64,000 bases of DNA from Homalodisca vitripennis (GCF_021130785.1 NC_060213.1:96960501-97024500), one strand, 5' to 3'. Shown: positions 1 through 12,109, numbered from the stretch's first letter. Numbers and translations are program-made. Notes: generated by a model not told the origin, from the letters alone.

Positions 1-608
1 AACGTCTGACGATGATGATGATGATGATGATGACATTAATACAGGGTAGAAACATGACCATCTCAGAATTTTATGAAATTTGTTATGAAGGTAGTCCTCA
101 TACAGATTAATAATATTGCCAATTTTTCCCCAAATATTTCAAACTGTTTCAAAGTTACGGCTATGTAAAGTTTCTCAAAAATCACCAAATAACCGCAACC
201 AACATACTTTAATATTGCCAAACCTTTTCTTCTCACCAAGCTATAAAGATGGGAATGGTTTCATTTTACTCAGTTTTAAATGCTCTTTCTTTTGATATAC
301 AACACAACATACTCTGGTAATAATATTTTTTTTATTAAATTAAATTCAAAATTTTGATTTTCTTGAAAAGTGCATATTTTATGTTAGTGTGTTGATTTCA
401 TATGGACTGAACCTTTAGGGGGTTATTGTTGTTATACCTTTTATACTTGTATCTTACATAAAAAGTTGGTCTTAATCAGACCACAGGTTTTCGAGTTGTA
501 AATGATCAAAGCTGCAGTTTGGTTGAACAGCGCCAAAAACCTATACATTTTTAGATCTTACCAACATATACAACTAAAATGTATTGTTTGTAAATAATTT
601 TCTTTATA
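1..608. other. Intergenic DNA with a short (GAT)n run
   Basis: AT-rich sequence without a convincing gene on either strand. A trinucleotide microsatellite, about eight GAT units, lies at 11-34. Nothing else is recognised before the mariner end at 609. Confidence 0.6.
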
Positions 609-1547
609 CAAGAGTCATTCAATAATTAAAGAGACAAATTGTTCTGGGGAAAAAAACTGTTGGTAGGGGAAGTTTGGTACTATTATGTTTTTAAGTAGGG
701 ATCACTGGGATAAGCCCTGATTGGCTGATGTATTAACATTGTTTTGTTTATAAAATCAAAAATACATTTCAAGATTGTACATCTGCTTGAAAATTCCACT
801 TTAGTTAACAACATTCTGTTATTAGTTTTTTACTTACTAAAGACAAGAAATCAGTAGATACATACTGTAGAATGTCTAAAGTTTGTGGTAAGGGTTGCAT
901 TAATAGCGGAAAGTTTTACAAATGGTTAAAACAGTTCAAAATGGTTGTGACTCAGTAACTGACGAACACCACTCTAGCCCACCAGTTGTAGTCCCAACTC
1001 CCTCACTTGAAAGTCAAATTGATGACATTATTCGTGCCGATGCTGAAGCTCGAGTTTTTTATTATCTCAAAGAGCAGTGTACAATGAACAATACTACTCG
1101 AATTTGCTTTTAAACAAGGCCATGAGAGAGAAATATTGTGAATCTCAGAGGAGAAATGTGATTCTCCAGCAAGACAATGCACGTCCTCATACTTTTCAAC
1201 TAACCCGTGAAACTATCAACAAAATTGGCTGGGAAGTACTGCCTCGTTCTCCTTACAATCCTGATTTAGCACCTAGTGATTTCAATTTCTTTGCTGCATT
1301 GAAGAAAAGACTTTGTGAAAAAAGGTTCCAAGACAACAAGGACATGAAAACATTTGTGGGTAATTGGTTCAAACATCATGATAAAGAGTTCTTTGCAACC
1401 GGCATAAAAAACCTTGTAGCCCCCATTGGAACAAGTGTATAATTGTTCCAGGGAATTATGTTGAAAGGTAGTAAAAGTATTGTTTTCTAAAAATAGACTG
1501 TTTCTTTTCCAGACTATTTTGTCTCTTTAATTATTGAATGACCCTCA
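609..1547 (+). mobile_element. Deleted mariner-like DNA transposon
   Basis: A 939-bp element bounded by terminal inverted repeats of about 30 bp that share the core GTCATTCAATAATTAAAGAG near 614 and its reverse complement near 1543. Both ends are flanked by TA (607-608 and 1548-1549), the duplication expected for Tc1/mariner. The inside carries the start and end of a mariner transposase with the middle missing. Autonomous mariners are about 1.3 kb, so this is an internal-deletion derivative that could move only with transposase supplied in trans. Confidence 0.88.
872..1442 (+). pseudogene. Mariner transposase, broken and internally deleted
   Basis: The first part from ATG 872 reads MSKVCGKGCINSGKFYKWLK, the N-terminal helix-turn-helix region of a mariner transposase. 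It is frameshifted into the frame at 922, which continues with NGCDSV and a short acidic segment. The segment that should hold the first catalytic Asp is missing around 1070-1090. From 1077 another frame gives the C-terminal catalytic part: LQQDNARPH, 34 residues, then LAPSDF, the D34D signature of mariner. The last two catalytic Asp survive, but the frameshift and deletion make the copy non-functional. Confidence 0.85.
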
Positions 1548-1549
1548 TA

Positions 1550-3429
1550 TCTCTAAACACAAATATAAAAATGCAAAATTTTAATGGGTATATATACTTT
1601 TTGTTCCCAGTTTAGCATTTTCCTTTTGAAAAATAAAAAATAATGTGAAATGGGTAAAGTAAATATTTATAGCAAATATACCAATTTTTAAAAAAGTCTG
1701 CAAATTGCGGAAGGTATACAATTTATTTGTCACCAACAATGTCTTTCATACAGTTTTGAGATATGTTTCTTGTTAAGCATGTAGAATGTTAAATTAGGTA
1801 AAACAAAAATGGGAAACACAAAGAAAACAAAAAATATAACTATTAATTAATGTTCTTCTCACGTTATATTTTAAGATTGCACAATGGGAGTTGGCTGGCT
1901 ATTAGTATGTAAGGCATAACAGTTATGTGAGTTTTTTGGCTCCAAGCATTAAGAAGGATGATTTTCATTCTACGCCATCAGCCTGAAAAGCTTCTGCTGC
2001 AGCCAGTAATGGCTGCAGGTATTACTATGACCTAATACTCCTCAAGATTTTTCCAAAACTGTTTTGTTTTTTCAGCCTATTCACTTTCTAGATCAGCGCA
2101 GCTGTGTGGACGAAAAACATCCCTCAAGATAGTACAGTTCAGTAAAATCTGTAAGTCTATACTTGAGAAACTAAAAATATTACTAGTTCACCTAAATACA
2201 TTGTTCTATGTGGCAAGAGAGAGAGATGGCCATGACAGTAAACAATGTAAAGTTCCTTGACAAGCTGAAGAACATGACTTAAAATGAAAAAATATCTTAC
2301 CTTTTAATTCTCACACAGTCCAAAAAAAACTAAATACAACACCCACTACACAAACTGTCCAAGTGTGAGCAAGCTATTGGAAATTCTCTACAATTGCTAT
2401 CAACTTCAACTGTTTTACTATTCATGTATATTACAAGGTGCATAATTTTAATAACAACTGGGATGATTACAATAGTGTCAAAAAAGAACTAAACATAATA
2501 ATTGAAATATATTGAAAGAAACTAAAATCTGCTATCCTCTGTCGGTAATCGCTCTTTGTCGTTATACAATATAGGTAGATAGGTACATGTATTATAGATA
2601 TGAAACTTTAAATTAAGCCTTTATAAGCACTTAAAAATTATCTGGCCTTGAATTTAGATAGGCTATTGTTTTGAGAGATCTTTTTCCTTTTCCAGCCAGA
2701 AGTGCAGGTTGGCAGTAAAGAAGTATGATCAGGGTCATTTTTGATCAGTACTTTCCCGACCTCAGATCACACCACAGAAAAGTACTAGTATACACCTCTG
2801 ACAGAAAAAAAAAACCACCCAAGTCAGTACCTGATTTGAAGCTCAGAATATTAGAGTGCTCATGACGTTAATTTTGTCCTATCTCTAATATGTAGGCTAC
2901 ATAACTACTCTTATCACATACTTGCAGAACTTGTGAGAAATGCTAGTTTGTTTTCATAAAATATGTGCAACCAATTTTACAAATTTAAACATCTTATATT
3001 AACAAATGTATAACTTTTGTATTTATTGTTGGAAAAATGAACAAGATCTTGTTTTTAGCCTAACAATGTGCTTGTTTTCGAGTAGAAAATAGATTTGGCA
3101 TTGTTTACTAACATGTATTTTTTGTTTATGTATAGTACTATATAAAAATACACTTCTTTTAGTTTGAATACATATAACTGCCTTTTATAAGCCAACAGCA
3201 AAAAATGAATATACTAGACCTATTCTACATCTATTTAGAAACGCTCACACAAAAACTGAAGCACCTACCTTGAAAAACAAAGTACATATGTTTACTTTAC
3301 CACGTTACCTAAAACCAGAGGCCACTATTTTTGCAAATTTTTCTTACCGCGAACTTAACAAAACTACATTCTTAGAAAGAACAGGCTCTGTATCAGCGAG
3401 AAGGATTCCAATCTGTCCGTATCTACTAC
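1550..3429. other. AT-rich DNA, no gene recognised
   Basis: About 1.9 kb without a supportable coding region. A CT-rich acceptor-like tract near 2685-2698 leads into frames that close quickly. Short frames elsewhere have no recognisable domain. Confidence 0.5.
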
Positions 3430-3490
3430 TTGTTATTACCCTATATAAGTAGGTAATTTTTTGTTATTACCCTATATAAGTAGGTAATTT
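3430..3490. repeat. 31-bp period tandem duplication, two copies
   Basis: A 30-bp unit containing ATTACCCTATATAAGTAGG occurs at 3430-3459 and again at 3461-3490 with one extra T between. The copies are identical, so the duplication is recent. Confidence 0.9.
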
Positions 3491-3736
3491 CATTCGTAAG
3501 TATTATAAAAACAAACAGTTAATATTTTTCTTTTCACCTCTGGCAAGAAAAGGAAACCCCTCGAGACAATACCCAAATTCAAGGTCTGATCACATGAGCC
3601 CTCATAAAGGTTATCTTTTTACTTTGGTATTACTAGTAACAGATTTATGTAACCTAATCTAAACCTACTTATTTCACGTAATAACATTCCATAGCGTGAA
3701 ATTTCCATTCTTAACTTAATTGCTTACATGAAACAG

Positions 3737-3862
3737 CTGTTACTGGTTACCAAGTAACCTAATACCAGAGTCGTTATGATAACTCCATATCACTTAGCCC
3801 AGGTGTTAATGAAATAACAATATCCTGGTAATAGGTTATCACCACTGATTAACCTGTTACAG
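3737..3862. repeat. Short inverted-repeat element (possible mini-MITE)
   Basis: The left arm (3737-3768, containing TAACCTAATACCAG) and the right arm (about 3824-3862, containing CTGGTAATAGGTTA) are imperfect reverse complements over some 32-38 bp. The arrangement would fold as a hairpin. No target-site duplication is clear, so calling it a transposon remnant is tentative. Confidence 0.4.
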
Positions 3863-3960
3863 ACACTAATACTGCCCATCTGTAATGGCCACAAGTACAA
3901 TGGCGATGTACATGTTTAATTTGTGTCGCAAGGTGTCAGACACATTTATGCTTCAAAATA

Positions 3961-4545
3961 GGGGTAGGCCTAGGGTACGATAAGCAGGTAGACCCGGTTT
4001 TTTTATATCGAAGAATGTAATCATTGATATCTAATATTCGCATCTCAAATCCTAGACTATCAATCGATATAAAAGTATCTATAATCCTCAATAACAAACA
4101 TGTTTTAAATTAAAATGTGAATTTAATATTAACAGTGATCAAACAAATTATTATAACCAAAATTAAGAAAACTGAAGATGACCATATTTGCTCCTCTCAC
4201 AGTTACATTTGTTTCTTTCCCACAAGTTTCACATAATGGGTCTTTCAGTACGAGTCCTAAATGTTGAAACCACGGAAAACTTGTCTAATAATCTTTTAAA
4301 GCAATGTTGTGAAGTTTTCTAAAATTGACTGCAATTTTAATAATCAACATGTTACTTATGTAAAATTGAAATATTACCTTACGTGTATTATTTGAAAGTG
4401 TTTCCAGCTGTTGATACAGATTATATACGTTAATTGTTCAAAATAATTAATTAGTATCAATTGATTATATCGATGGTTATGATTAAGTAATATCGTTTGC
4501 CAGTTTCGATATAAAAAACCGGGTCCGCTTATCATACCCTACCCC
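3961..4545. mobile_element. Non-autonomous DNA transposon (MITE-like) with 6-bp duplication
   Basis: The element begins GGGGTAGG and ends CCTACCCC. The terminal inverted repeats run about 50 bp and share GACCCGG, a T-run and TATATCGAA. The 6-bp sequence AAAATA lies immediately outside both ends (3955-3960 and 4546-4551). The 585-bp interior is AT-rich, contains several TATCGAT-type motifs and codes for nothing. The superfamily cannot be assigned; a 6-bp duplication does not fit TA, TTAA or 8-bp classes. Confidence 0.75.
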
Positions 4546-4761
4546 AAAATAGTAAAAAGTAAGTAGCCTAAATGTAACTCAGTTTCATTAGTTAATTTTA
4601 TAAATACACATAACCTAAGTTTTTATTAATAATTAAATTGTTACTGTAAAGATGTCATAACAGCTGAACTATACTCTAATTTAATTTCCACCTATTGAAA
4701 CCTTACATTGTTTTGTTCAGGAGGGCGATAGAAATAGGTAACGTAAAACTTGTATTTTGTA

Positions 4762-5489
4762 GGGTCGGCGGTATTTATTTACAATAGCGTGACCATGGAA
4801 AATGGACTTATTTTTCATGGGTTAGGCATTTATAACCAAGTATTATTATCACAGGTGCATATAAACTGGGGGGAAAGTATATTATTGTATTATATTGATG
4901 CCTTTCGGGCATTATTGCGTTAAGGAGCAGGGGCATCACGTGATCTGGGATTCGACTTTTGCAAGCTCGAGTTAATTTTTTTTCTAAAAGAGCAAGCAGT
5001 GCACAGCACTGCGCAGCGGGCAGGCATCGTTGACAGGATTAACGTACTAGTCAGCATCATTTCAGTAACTTATCACTTACCTTAATGTTCAGGCCGTGGT
5101 TTACATAAAATTGTAAAACTCCATACTCGTCTTTACGAATTGCTTCCACGTAAGATAACGAACATCCAACACAAAGGTGTGCCATTACCACTACTGAACT
5201 AGGAGGTTAAGAATAGACACGGAGGAACAAAATAGTTCAAAATGGTGTCCCTTCTTTATTTGAGAGAGCCGCGGAGTAATACCAAACTGTCAAATATGGA
5301 TAGTGTTGCCAGAGGTACTGTCAAAAACAGAGTTTTCAGAGGATTTCAAAAAATCGTAACTCCTTTGATTTTCGTTGCCGACGAATTTTTTCTTCACTAC
5401 TGTTTTCAGGAAAAATTGTAGTTTTCAGGAAAAAAAATGAACATACCTTTCCATGGTCACGTTATTGTAAATTGATACCGGGTCGGCCC
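4762..5489. mobile_element. MITE-like element, long copy carrying an exon-like insert
   Basis: The left end has GGGTCGGC followed by GGTATTTATTTACAATA, GTGACCATGG; the right end carries the inverted counterpart CCATGGTCAC ... GATACCGGGTCGGCCC. The body is colinear, in the opposite orientation, with the copy at 7070-7601, including a shared GGGGCATCACGTGATCTGGG segment. Relative to that copy, this one has about 240 extra bp (around 5066-5310) that include a start codon, a 35-codon open frame and a splice donor. The flanks (GTA left, TTA right) do not give a clean duplication. Confidence 0.75.
5081..5185 (-). CDS. Exon-like 35-codon frame with splice donor inside a MITE
   Basis: From ATG at 5185 the minus strand reads MAHLCVGCSLSYVEAIRKDE and continues to residue 35 (ending HGLNIK). 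It is followed directly by the canonical donor GTAAGT at 5080-5075. The frame is exactly 105 nt and ends in phase 0. Composition looks like a real protein start (Cys pair CVGC, mixed polar and aromatic residues). I do not recognise the family. The exon lies in the segment absent from the sister MITE copy, so either host exon capture or the first exon of the autonomous element's own gene would fit. No downstream exon was found on the minus strand within 1-5080. Confidence 0.45.
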
Positions 5490-5879
5490 TTAGCTTCACA
5501 ATTATTATTCGTTATATTAATATCAGTGATTCGTTAACCATGAATATCGACAATTCGAGTGTGGGACACGTATTATACTGCAGCCTTTAGAATAATATGT
5601 GCATGTCTTAAAATATAAATCGCAGCGTAGCTGTAAGATAAAAGGCCCCTAAGATATATATAGTACTAGGGGGTGCAAATGACAAATAACATGATTTTAG
5701 GGGTTATATTCATAAGTGGTTAAGTTTCTAATGTTTTAATGTTCAGTTTGTGTCCTGCGTCTGGATAATCTGTTTACTTGAATATTATCTGCAGCCGGGA
5801 CTGATAGCAGCCTGATAACGTATCTGTTATCTGAGTTCTCCGGGGCAGAGTCAGTGCTTCACAAGATATCGTGTTCAGT

Positions 5880-6194
5880 AGGTAAATCAACCATCCACTA
5901 GTTCGACCAACCCTAGTGAATTGTGTGTGTCGGAGTGTTTAGTAAGGCATGTAAAGAGTTTACGTTTTAACCGAAACGAAATTATTTCCTTTTTAATTGA
6001 ACATGGAATTTTTAATAATGAATGTATTTGTTCGTCGTGCAGTCGCGTGTTGTTTTTAAACCGGGAGACTTTGTTGTTTCGTTGCGATAGGAAAATTAGA
6101 AAAATTAGTAAGAAAAGAAGTTTTAAATGTTGCAATTTTTAAAAATCCACTTTTTTCTTGCTGCTGCTCAGCTATATCCGCCAACACACTAATG
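5880..6194 (+). pseudogene. Zinc-ribbon transposase-like fragment (ISXO2/Merlin-like)
   Basis: An open frame runs from a stop near 5880 to TAA at about 6140. It contains EIISFLIEHGIF, a CxxC pair (CICSSC), FRC and a second basic Cys segment (KKRSFKCCNF). After the stop the same frame continues KSTFF and a hydrophobic stretch up to a GTAAGT donor at 6195. The order 'FL..GI..CxxC...FRC...C.F..S..FF' resembles the N-terminal zinc ribbon of ISXO2-type (Merlin/IS1595-like) transposases domesticated or scattered in insect genomes. The in-frame stop and lack of a catalytic part make it a fragment. Assignment is by pattern only. Confidence 0.4.
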
Positions 6195-6516
6195 GTAAGT
6201 GTTCTCTGTTAATATCCATCTATATATTTATATTTGAGTTTTTCATGATTTATTAAGTTTTTTAACTTTACATAATTGCCTTTGCATTACATTTCAATTT
6301 ATATTTCTGATCAGCCCTTCTAGAATTTTATATTTTACTGAGGTACTATCTCGAGGGATGTTTTTCTTTAATTGACATCAGGCATTCTGATGGCTTTGAG
6401 GCACTCGTCTCATTTCGATAACAAGTAATTAATTTGTTGCTCGAAATTAAGAAAAACATTGTTCATTTTGATCAAAATTCTGCTCATTTCAGTATTATTT
6501 TTCATTTACGTTTGCA

Positions 6517-6586
6517 AAGATGGCGGCGCAACCGATGACGTCATCACGAGGTTGAATCATGGTCATTGGTCACAAAAGGTCACGTG
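6517..6586. promoter_or_regulatory. Promoter-like motif cluster
   Basis: AAGATGGCGGC (YY1-type initiator motif, 6517-6527) is followed by TGACGTCA (perfect CRE palindrome, 6536-6543) and CACGTG (E-box, 6581-6586). Such a cluster is unusual in this AT-rich setting and typical of animal housekeeping promoters. The ATG inside the first motif opens only a short frame. No transcript can be assigned from sequence alone. Confidence 0.35.
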
Positions 6587-7069
6587 ACGCTAGACGTGGA
6601 TGTAGAACATGGAGATATTACTGAATAGTTATTTAATTTTTTATGTTCTAGAACTTCGTTATTTCTCATTTCCACCCCATCAAACCTTATACTTTTTTTG
6701 TTCTATAGGACGATTCCAATAAGTTAATAACGCAAAACTCGTATTTTTCCGCTCCGGCCGTTAATATGATAATTACCAATCGCAGCACCACCATAATAAA
6801 CCTTTTGAATGTGACACTCTTACACTGTTTAGCCTCTTTAGGACTAAGCTCTATTGGTTTTGAGTTTCACTCAAAGAAAATAGTGTCCTTTTTTAAAAAC
6901 TGAGTTCTCAAGTAAACTTAAAATACCATTAGGGCATATTTTTTCCTTGAAAACATGTAACTTACCATAACATTAGAGATTAAGAAAGGGTCTTCATATG
7001 AAAGGAATAATAGCTTAGGCTTATTACAAAACTAAATTTCAAAATATGGGATTATAGAAACCAGCATTA

Positions 7070-7601
7070 GGTATGCCGGTATCAATTTACAAAATCGTGA
7101 CCATGGAAAGGTATGTTAATTTTTTTTTCCTGAAAACTACAATTTTTCCTGAAAACAATAGTGAAGAAAAAATTCGTCGGCAACGAAAATCAAAGGAGTT
7201 ACGATTTTTTGAAATCCTCTGAAAACTCTGTTTTTGACAGTAACTCTGGCAATTTTACTGAAATGATGACGTTAATCCTGTCAACGATGCCTGCCCGCTG
7301 CGCAGTGCTGCGCACTGCTTGCTCTTTTAGAAAAAAAATTAACTCGAGCTTGCAAAAGTCGAATCCCAGATCACGTGATGCCCCTGATCCTTAACCCTCC
7401 AAGTGTTGTTCGACAAAATTTTGTCGGTTATTTTCCATCTTTAATGCAATAATGGCCGAAAGGCATCAATATAATACAATGATATACTTTCCCCCCAGTT
7501 TATATGCACCTGTGATAATAATACTTGGCTATAAATGCCCAACCCATGAAAAAAAGTCCATTTTTCATGGTCACGGTATTGTAAATAAATACCGGTATGC
7601 C
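7070..7601. mobile_element. MITE-like element, short copy (inverted relative to 4762-5489)
   Basis: The ends are GGTATGCCGGTATCAATTT and its inverted counterpart ending ATACCGGTATGCC, with TA outside each end (7068-7069 and 7602-7603; TTA on the left, TAA on the right). The internal sequence, read on the minus strand, follows the 4762-5489 copy nearly base for base. It lacks the exon-bearing 240 bp and has its own roughly 50-bp insertion containing the palindrome CGACAAAATTTTGTCG. No coding capacity of its own. Confidence 0.78.
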
Positions 7602-7603
7602 TA

Positions 7604-9769
7604 ACATACAACATATAACATACATGAGGATGTTATTGATTTTTAATTGTAACCTGTTAGCCTATAAAGTATTTCATTTGGTGTTTAGATTAGACTATGA
7701 ATAATGAATATTTAAATTTGTATTTACTTACAGGATCAGCCATTATAACAGATTCAGTACTAACAACTTGATCTATTATTTCAATACAAAGAAAATACAA
7801 TCTTTTATCCAACTATCACTGTAAAGGCTGTTTGACGATACGTACAACAAAACGGCATTAAATTTAAGCCTTGAGGACAAAATTTTATAATATTGAGTTT
7901 TGGCTTCCGTTTCTGTCTGAGCTTTTAATTCTCCAAAACCAACAAAACAAAGAGTATTTTTCCACTCAATAGGTGTTCCAAAACGGTGCAATCGGTCAAC
8001 ATAATTTCACAAAAATTATTAATTCGCTCGGTAATGTAGATCAATTTTTATACGGAAACATTCAAAATACTGAATAACAATTCTATAGAGTTCAAATATA
8101 TACAAATAAACTGATATAATATTAACCCATAAACTACAAGAAGCACTTTAATATTCTCTGTTGATTGTATTACCCCAATCAGCTGCTCCTTGATTTGTTG
8201 TTTGTATTACTGCTCAATACTAGAGCAGAATTGTTGAAGATGGAGCTTATATTGGCTACAGTTAACTTATTAAATTTTAACACATAAAACCAATATTTAA
8301 TACTTTTTTAACGGCCATAATTATAAACTTTTTGACATAATTTCTTGGTCGTGGCAATAAGGCAAACTCAACATTAGCGTCGGCAATATATTTCACTCGA
8401 ACCAGCACTCAGCAGTGGTCATAAACGTACAACACCTACTATAAATTACAGAGGAACGAGTAACTGCTAGTAGAGCAGATATGAGATGCAATGTAGTCTG
8501 ACTTTTACTATACATTTAAGGAATGTTATGAAACCTATCTAAGTTGCCTTTTGACAAAAGTAAGCTTCTCAGAGCTGTGAATGTATATATATTTTTTCTT
8601 GATCGGGAGAGACAAAATCAGCTTTGGAACAAAAATACGAAGACCGGAGTAAATTAAAATTAGCATAAATTTACACTTTTAACATACTTTCTTGATTGTG
8701 GAAAAAGGCAAACTCAATATTGGCGTTGGAGATATAGAAGCAGAAGTACTCATATGGGTTTAAACCCTACGAAATTGAGTGCGAAGCTGCGGGCAACTGC
8801 CAGCTTGGAAATAATTAAGAGAAGCATGAAATAGATGTCAGGTACTGCATGCCTACAATTTGGAACAACTGCAACTTAGTGTTTTAATATAAAACGGTGT
8901 GTATGACATTCATTTTCTGGTTTCTATAAAATTGTAGGACCAGCCTTAAGTTTTTAATAATATATATAACAAATTACTTTGTTAAGAGAGTAAAACGCTA
9001 AGCTACACGATGTTTTAAAATGCATTTGTTCAAGTACCCCAGCCACAAATTTATTAATATTACATTCCATAGTGAAACAATGTGTTATAGCTTAAATATT
9101 GAGGATGGTCTTAGACGGTTTAAAGTTTGATCCGGGACACTTAATTGTTAGAATGCATCACGTATTTCGGCGTGGAAAGTGTACTTCCACAAATATTATT
9201 CTACTACATAACTTCATCCAACATCATCAAGTGGACTGAATCCTGTTATACCTCTTTAAAGGTCGCAGAATAAACCATGAGATCTCATTATATGAACTTA
9301 ATGGGTATGAAATTTCCGGCCCATTACGGCATTGGCTAAGAAGCTAGAGATGTAACCAATCGATTCCTGGTGGCCAGGTTTTCTAGAGCTCACTTTAAAG
9401 GTGGTATCAAATCTTATCGTGTATCCCCCAAGATCGGGCTCTATTCCTGTAAAATCTATTCCTGAATATCATCCACAGTAATATGTCTGCTATGTGCAGA
9501 TAATATAACGGTTTACCTTCAAGTGGCCTACCTGGATGATTCTCGCCATCGGCAAACACCCCATGGAATTGATGATATTGTCTGAGCACTTTAGACATCA
9601 CGCTTCTAGGCATGCTGTCATTACATATTCATTACATGTCATTACATATACTCATCCAGTTGCCTTCGACTAGAGCTCAACTGATACTGCACTGAAAATC
9701 ATTACCAAATCCCGAACGAAGTGATAACGCCTTTGGATCTCAGCCCGATGTAGCCACATATGTAGCAAT
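7604..9769. other. Intergenic DNA with a diverged dispersed repeat
   Basis: No supportable gene. Two diverged direct copies of a 50-60-bp segment occur at about 8340-8395 and 8690-8745 (shared AAGGCAAACTCAA). An open frame on the minus strand (7776-7991, 71 codons) has protein-like composition but no recognisable domain or splice context. Confidence 0.5.
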
Positions 9770-9776
9770 GCCAAAT

Positions 9777-9925
9777 TACTTTTGGGTTACTAAATCACTC
9801 TCTTTAAAACTCTTATCATACCAGTCTTTGAGTATGCTTCTGTTCTCTGGTTTTCTTACCCATATCAATATTTTGAAACGGCTGCAGATGAGTTTAATAA
9901 GGATAGTGAGACTACCACTAGGCAT
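9777..9925 (+). pseudogene. LINE reverse-transcriptase fragment (thumb region)
   Basis: One frame reads LFKTLIIPVFEYASVLWFSY, the conserved segment after the palm domain of Jockey/CR1-type LINE reverse transcriptases (compare 'L..P.LEYAS..W'). It continues in another frame as INILKRLQMSLIRIV, matching the following 'I..LE.VQ..FLR' block. The frameshift between them and the short length show a decayed scrap. Family assignment is by motif only. Confidence 0.6.
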
Positions 9926-12109
9926 TTATTTCATATTCATTATTTATAATCACCATTAAGCATGCCATCTTGTAATAAAACTGTTGAAAACTGATTGTCA
10001 AAAGGGGTAATAATTAAAAATAAAAATGAAGTAAAATACTTAGATACAGAATTGGCATGTTAATGCCCTTTGATTTTCTTTATGGAGAGATATATTTCGG
10101 GCTGATTACAGCCCATTATTATTTGTATGAAACCTAAAATTAATGGTTGTGGATGAAATTAAAACTTACTCAAGCATACATACGAGTATAATTAATTGTA
10201 CAGTTAATTACAAATACAGTTCTTGATTGACTATTAATAAGGTTAATAAAGCAAGTAAATTCTTGCAATTATGCCCTATCCAAAGGAGCAGCAAATAAAG
10301 GATTTGTTATTAATATTATCATAAGTGCACAATCATATATTTCATATTTTTTTTAAAATATGTATTTTCTTTATAAGTACTTCAAAGTTAAAAAAAAGAT
10401 AATTATAATGTAAGAATTGCGAACTCATTCTTAATGTCCGAACAGACCGAATACTTTGGTAGAACTAGTTAAAACTACTTACAACATCATTGTTATGATG
10501 GCAGCAAATGTTTTGTCCCTAAGTATCCAAGAAAATGAAATCCGTCCCTGAAATCTAGTTAACATTTCCAGAAAAACATACAAGTAGCATAATTAATTTT
10601 CTATAAATATTTACATATTTTTCTACAATATTTTCATAGTTTCTGTAATAAATGTTGAAAATAATCTATTAAGATTTCAACTATTAAACAGGAGTTATAT
10701 GATCAATGTTGTAAAAATCAACCTTTAAAAAAATTAATGCATCTTAAATTTGATTTTGTAAGGTGGCTCTATGAGATGAACTCTACATTTCTTTCAACTG
10801 TGCCAAGAATTCAACACAATACCTTTGATTATGTATCAGTCTGGATAGATCAAGACAATACAATATTTGCCTTCAGAACGTGACAGAATATTTTGATGTT
10901 TTAATAATATGATATATAACTTATATGACAGGAAATTATATTTCAAGATACTCTCTGCAGTTTTTTTATATTATTTGTTGACCCTTAACAGATGGTCAGT
11001 GGAACGGTTCCAAAATACTGTGGTTCAGCCAGACAGGCTATTTTTTGTTCTGTTTTCTGTTCAGTTTATCTTGTTTTCGTGTTGTTAGTCACACTGTCAC
11101 TGCGTTCTGATTTCTGAAATTCAACAATAATTAAGGTAGATTTTCCATTAGATGGAATACAAAATAGTTCTATAATTAGATGGAAATATACGTCGCTTTT
11201 AAGTAATAATAAAATTAAGGAAAGATTAATTACAGCGAATGTAAGGAAACTGAGTACTTAGGGAAATAATTGTCCAAGAGTAAACAAGGATTTACACATA
11301 AAAGTAAGTTTATTTTGTTTTGATCATTATTTTATTTGTCATATAATAACTTTGGGGTTAGTAATACACATTTATATTTACATAACTACAGCCTAGTAGT
11401 AAGATGGCATATATTGCACCACTTCACATTATTTGGTGATGATTAAAATGCATGAAAATAAATACAATAAAAGCTAGAAAGAACCCCAGGGAAACATCCC
11501 AAGAAATGTTTAGTGCATTACAATCCCATAATCTATAAATATTTAATTTTTGATTCGAAATTTTTAAAACTTTCCTAACCATAAATTTGAAAACCTAACT
11601 AACCAATATCTATAACATAGGCTATGTTCAATTATCTCTACGTTACTTTCTACTAGAATACTTTGAACTATTACTTTTTATAGCAGTCACTCAGACACAT
11701 AAGGTATTGTTTTGACGTTAGGAGATTTCTTTATTGCCATTATGTCTTGATAAAGTAGGCATATGGTTTACCACATTTCTACTCGAAACATTATGCTTAA
11801 TACAGAATGTCCTTTCCACATCTTGTCCCATAGCAGGACTGTCCAGTGCCACAATTGGGAAGGACTCATTGCTCCAGTGATAAACATATCAGTCTTTGAA
11901 TCTTATTTGCAGTGTGATTTCTTCTGCTTTTAACCACCACACAAGTGCTGCTTATATAACCGTTTGTTCCAAATGCTCACAGCTTTGGTTTTAATCCCTA
12001 TTTATATATGAGTCCTTTACAAACACTGTAGTAGCTCTGGATATGATGCTCCCTTTGTATTGATTACTTCAGATATTTTTCTCTAATGATTCCATGTTAG
12101 TTTGTTTAG
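9926..12109. other. AT-rich DNA, no gene recognised
   Basis: About 2.2 kb of AT-rich sequence with frequent stops in all frames and no motif, repeat or splice structure that I can support. Confidence 0.5.

Noticed and set aside
1960..2260. Possible minus-strand LINE-like text
   Set aside because: Several stops and no diagnostic motif; could not be assigned.
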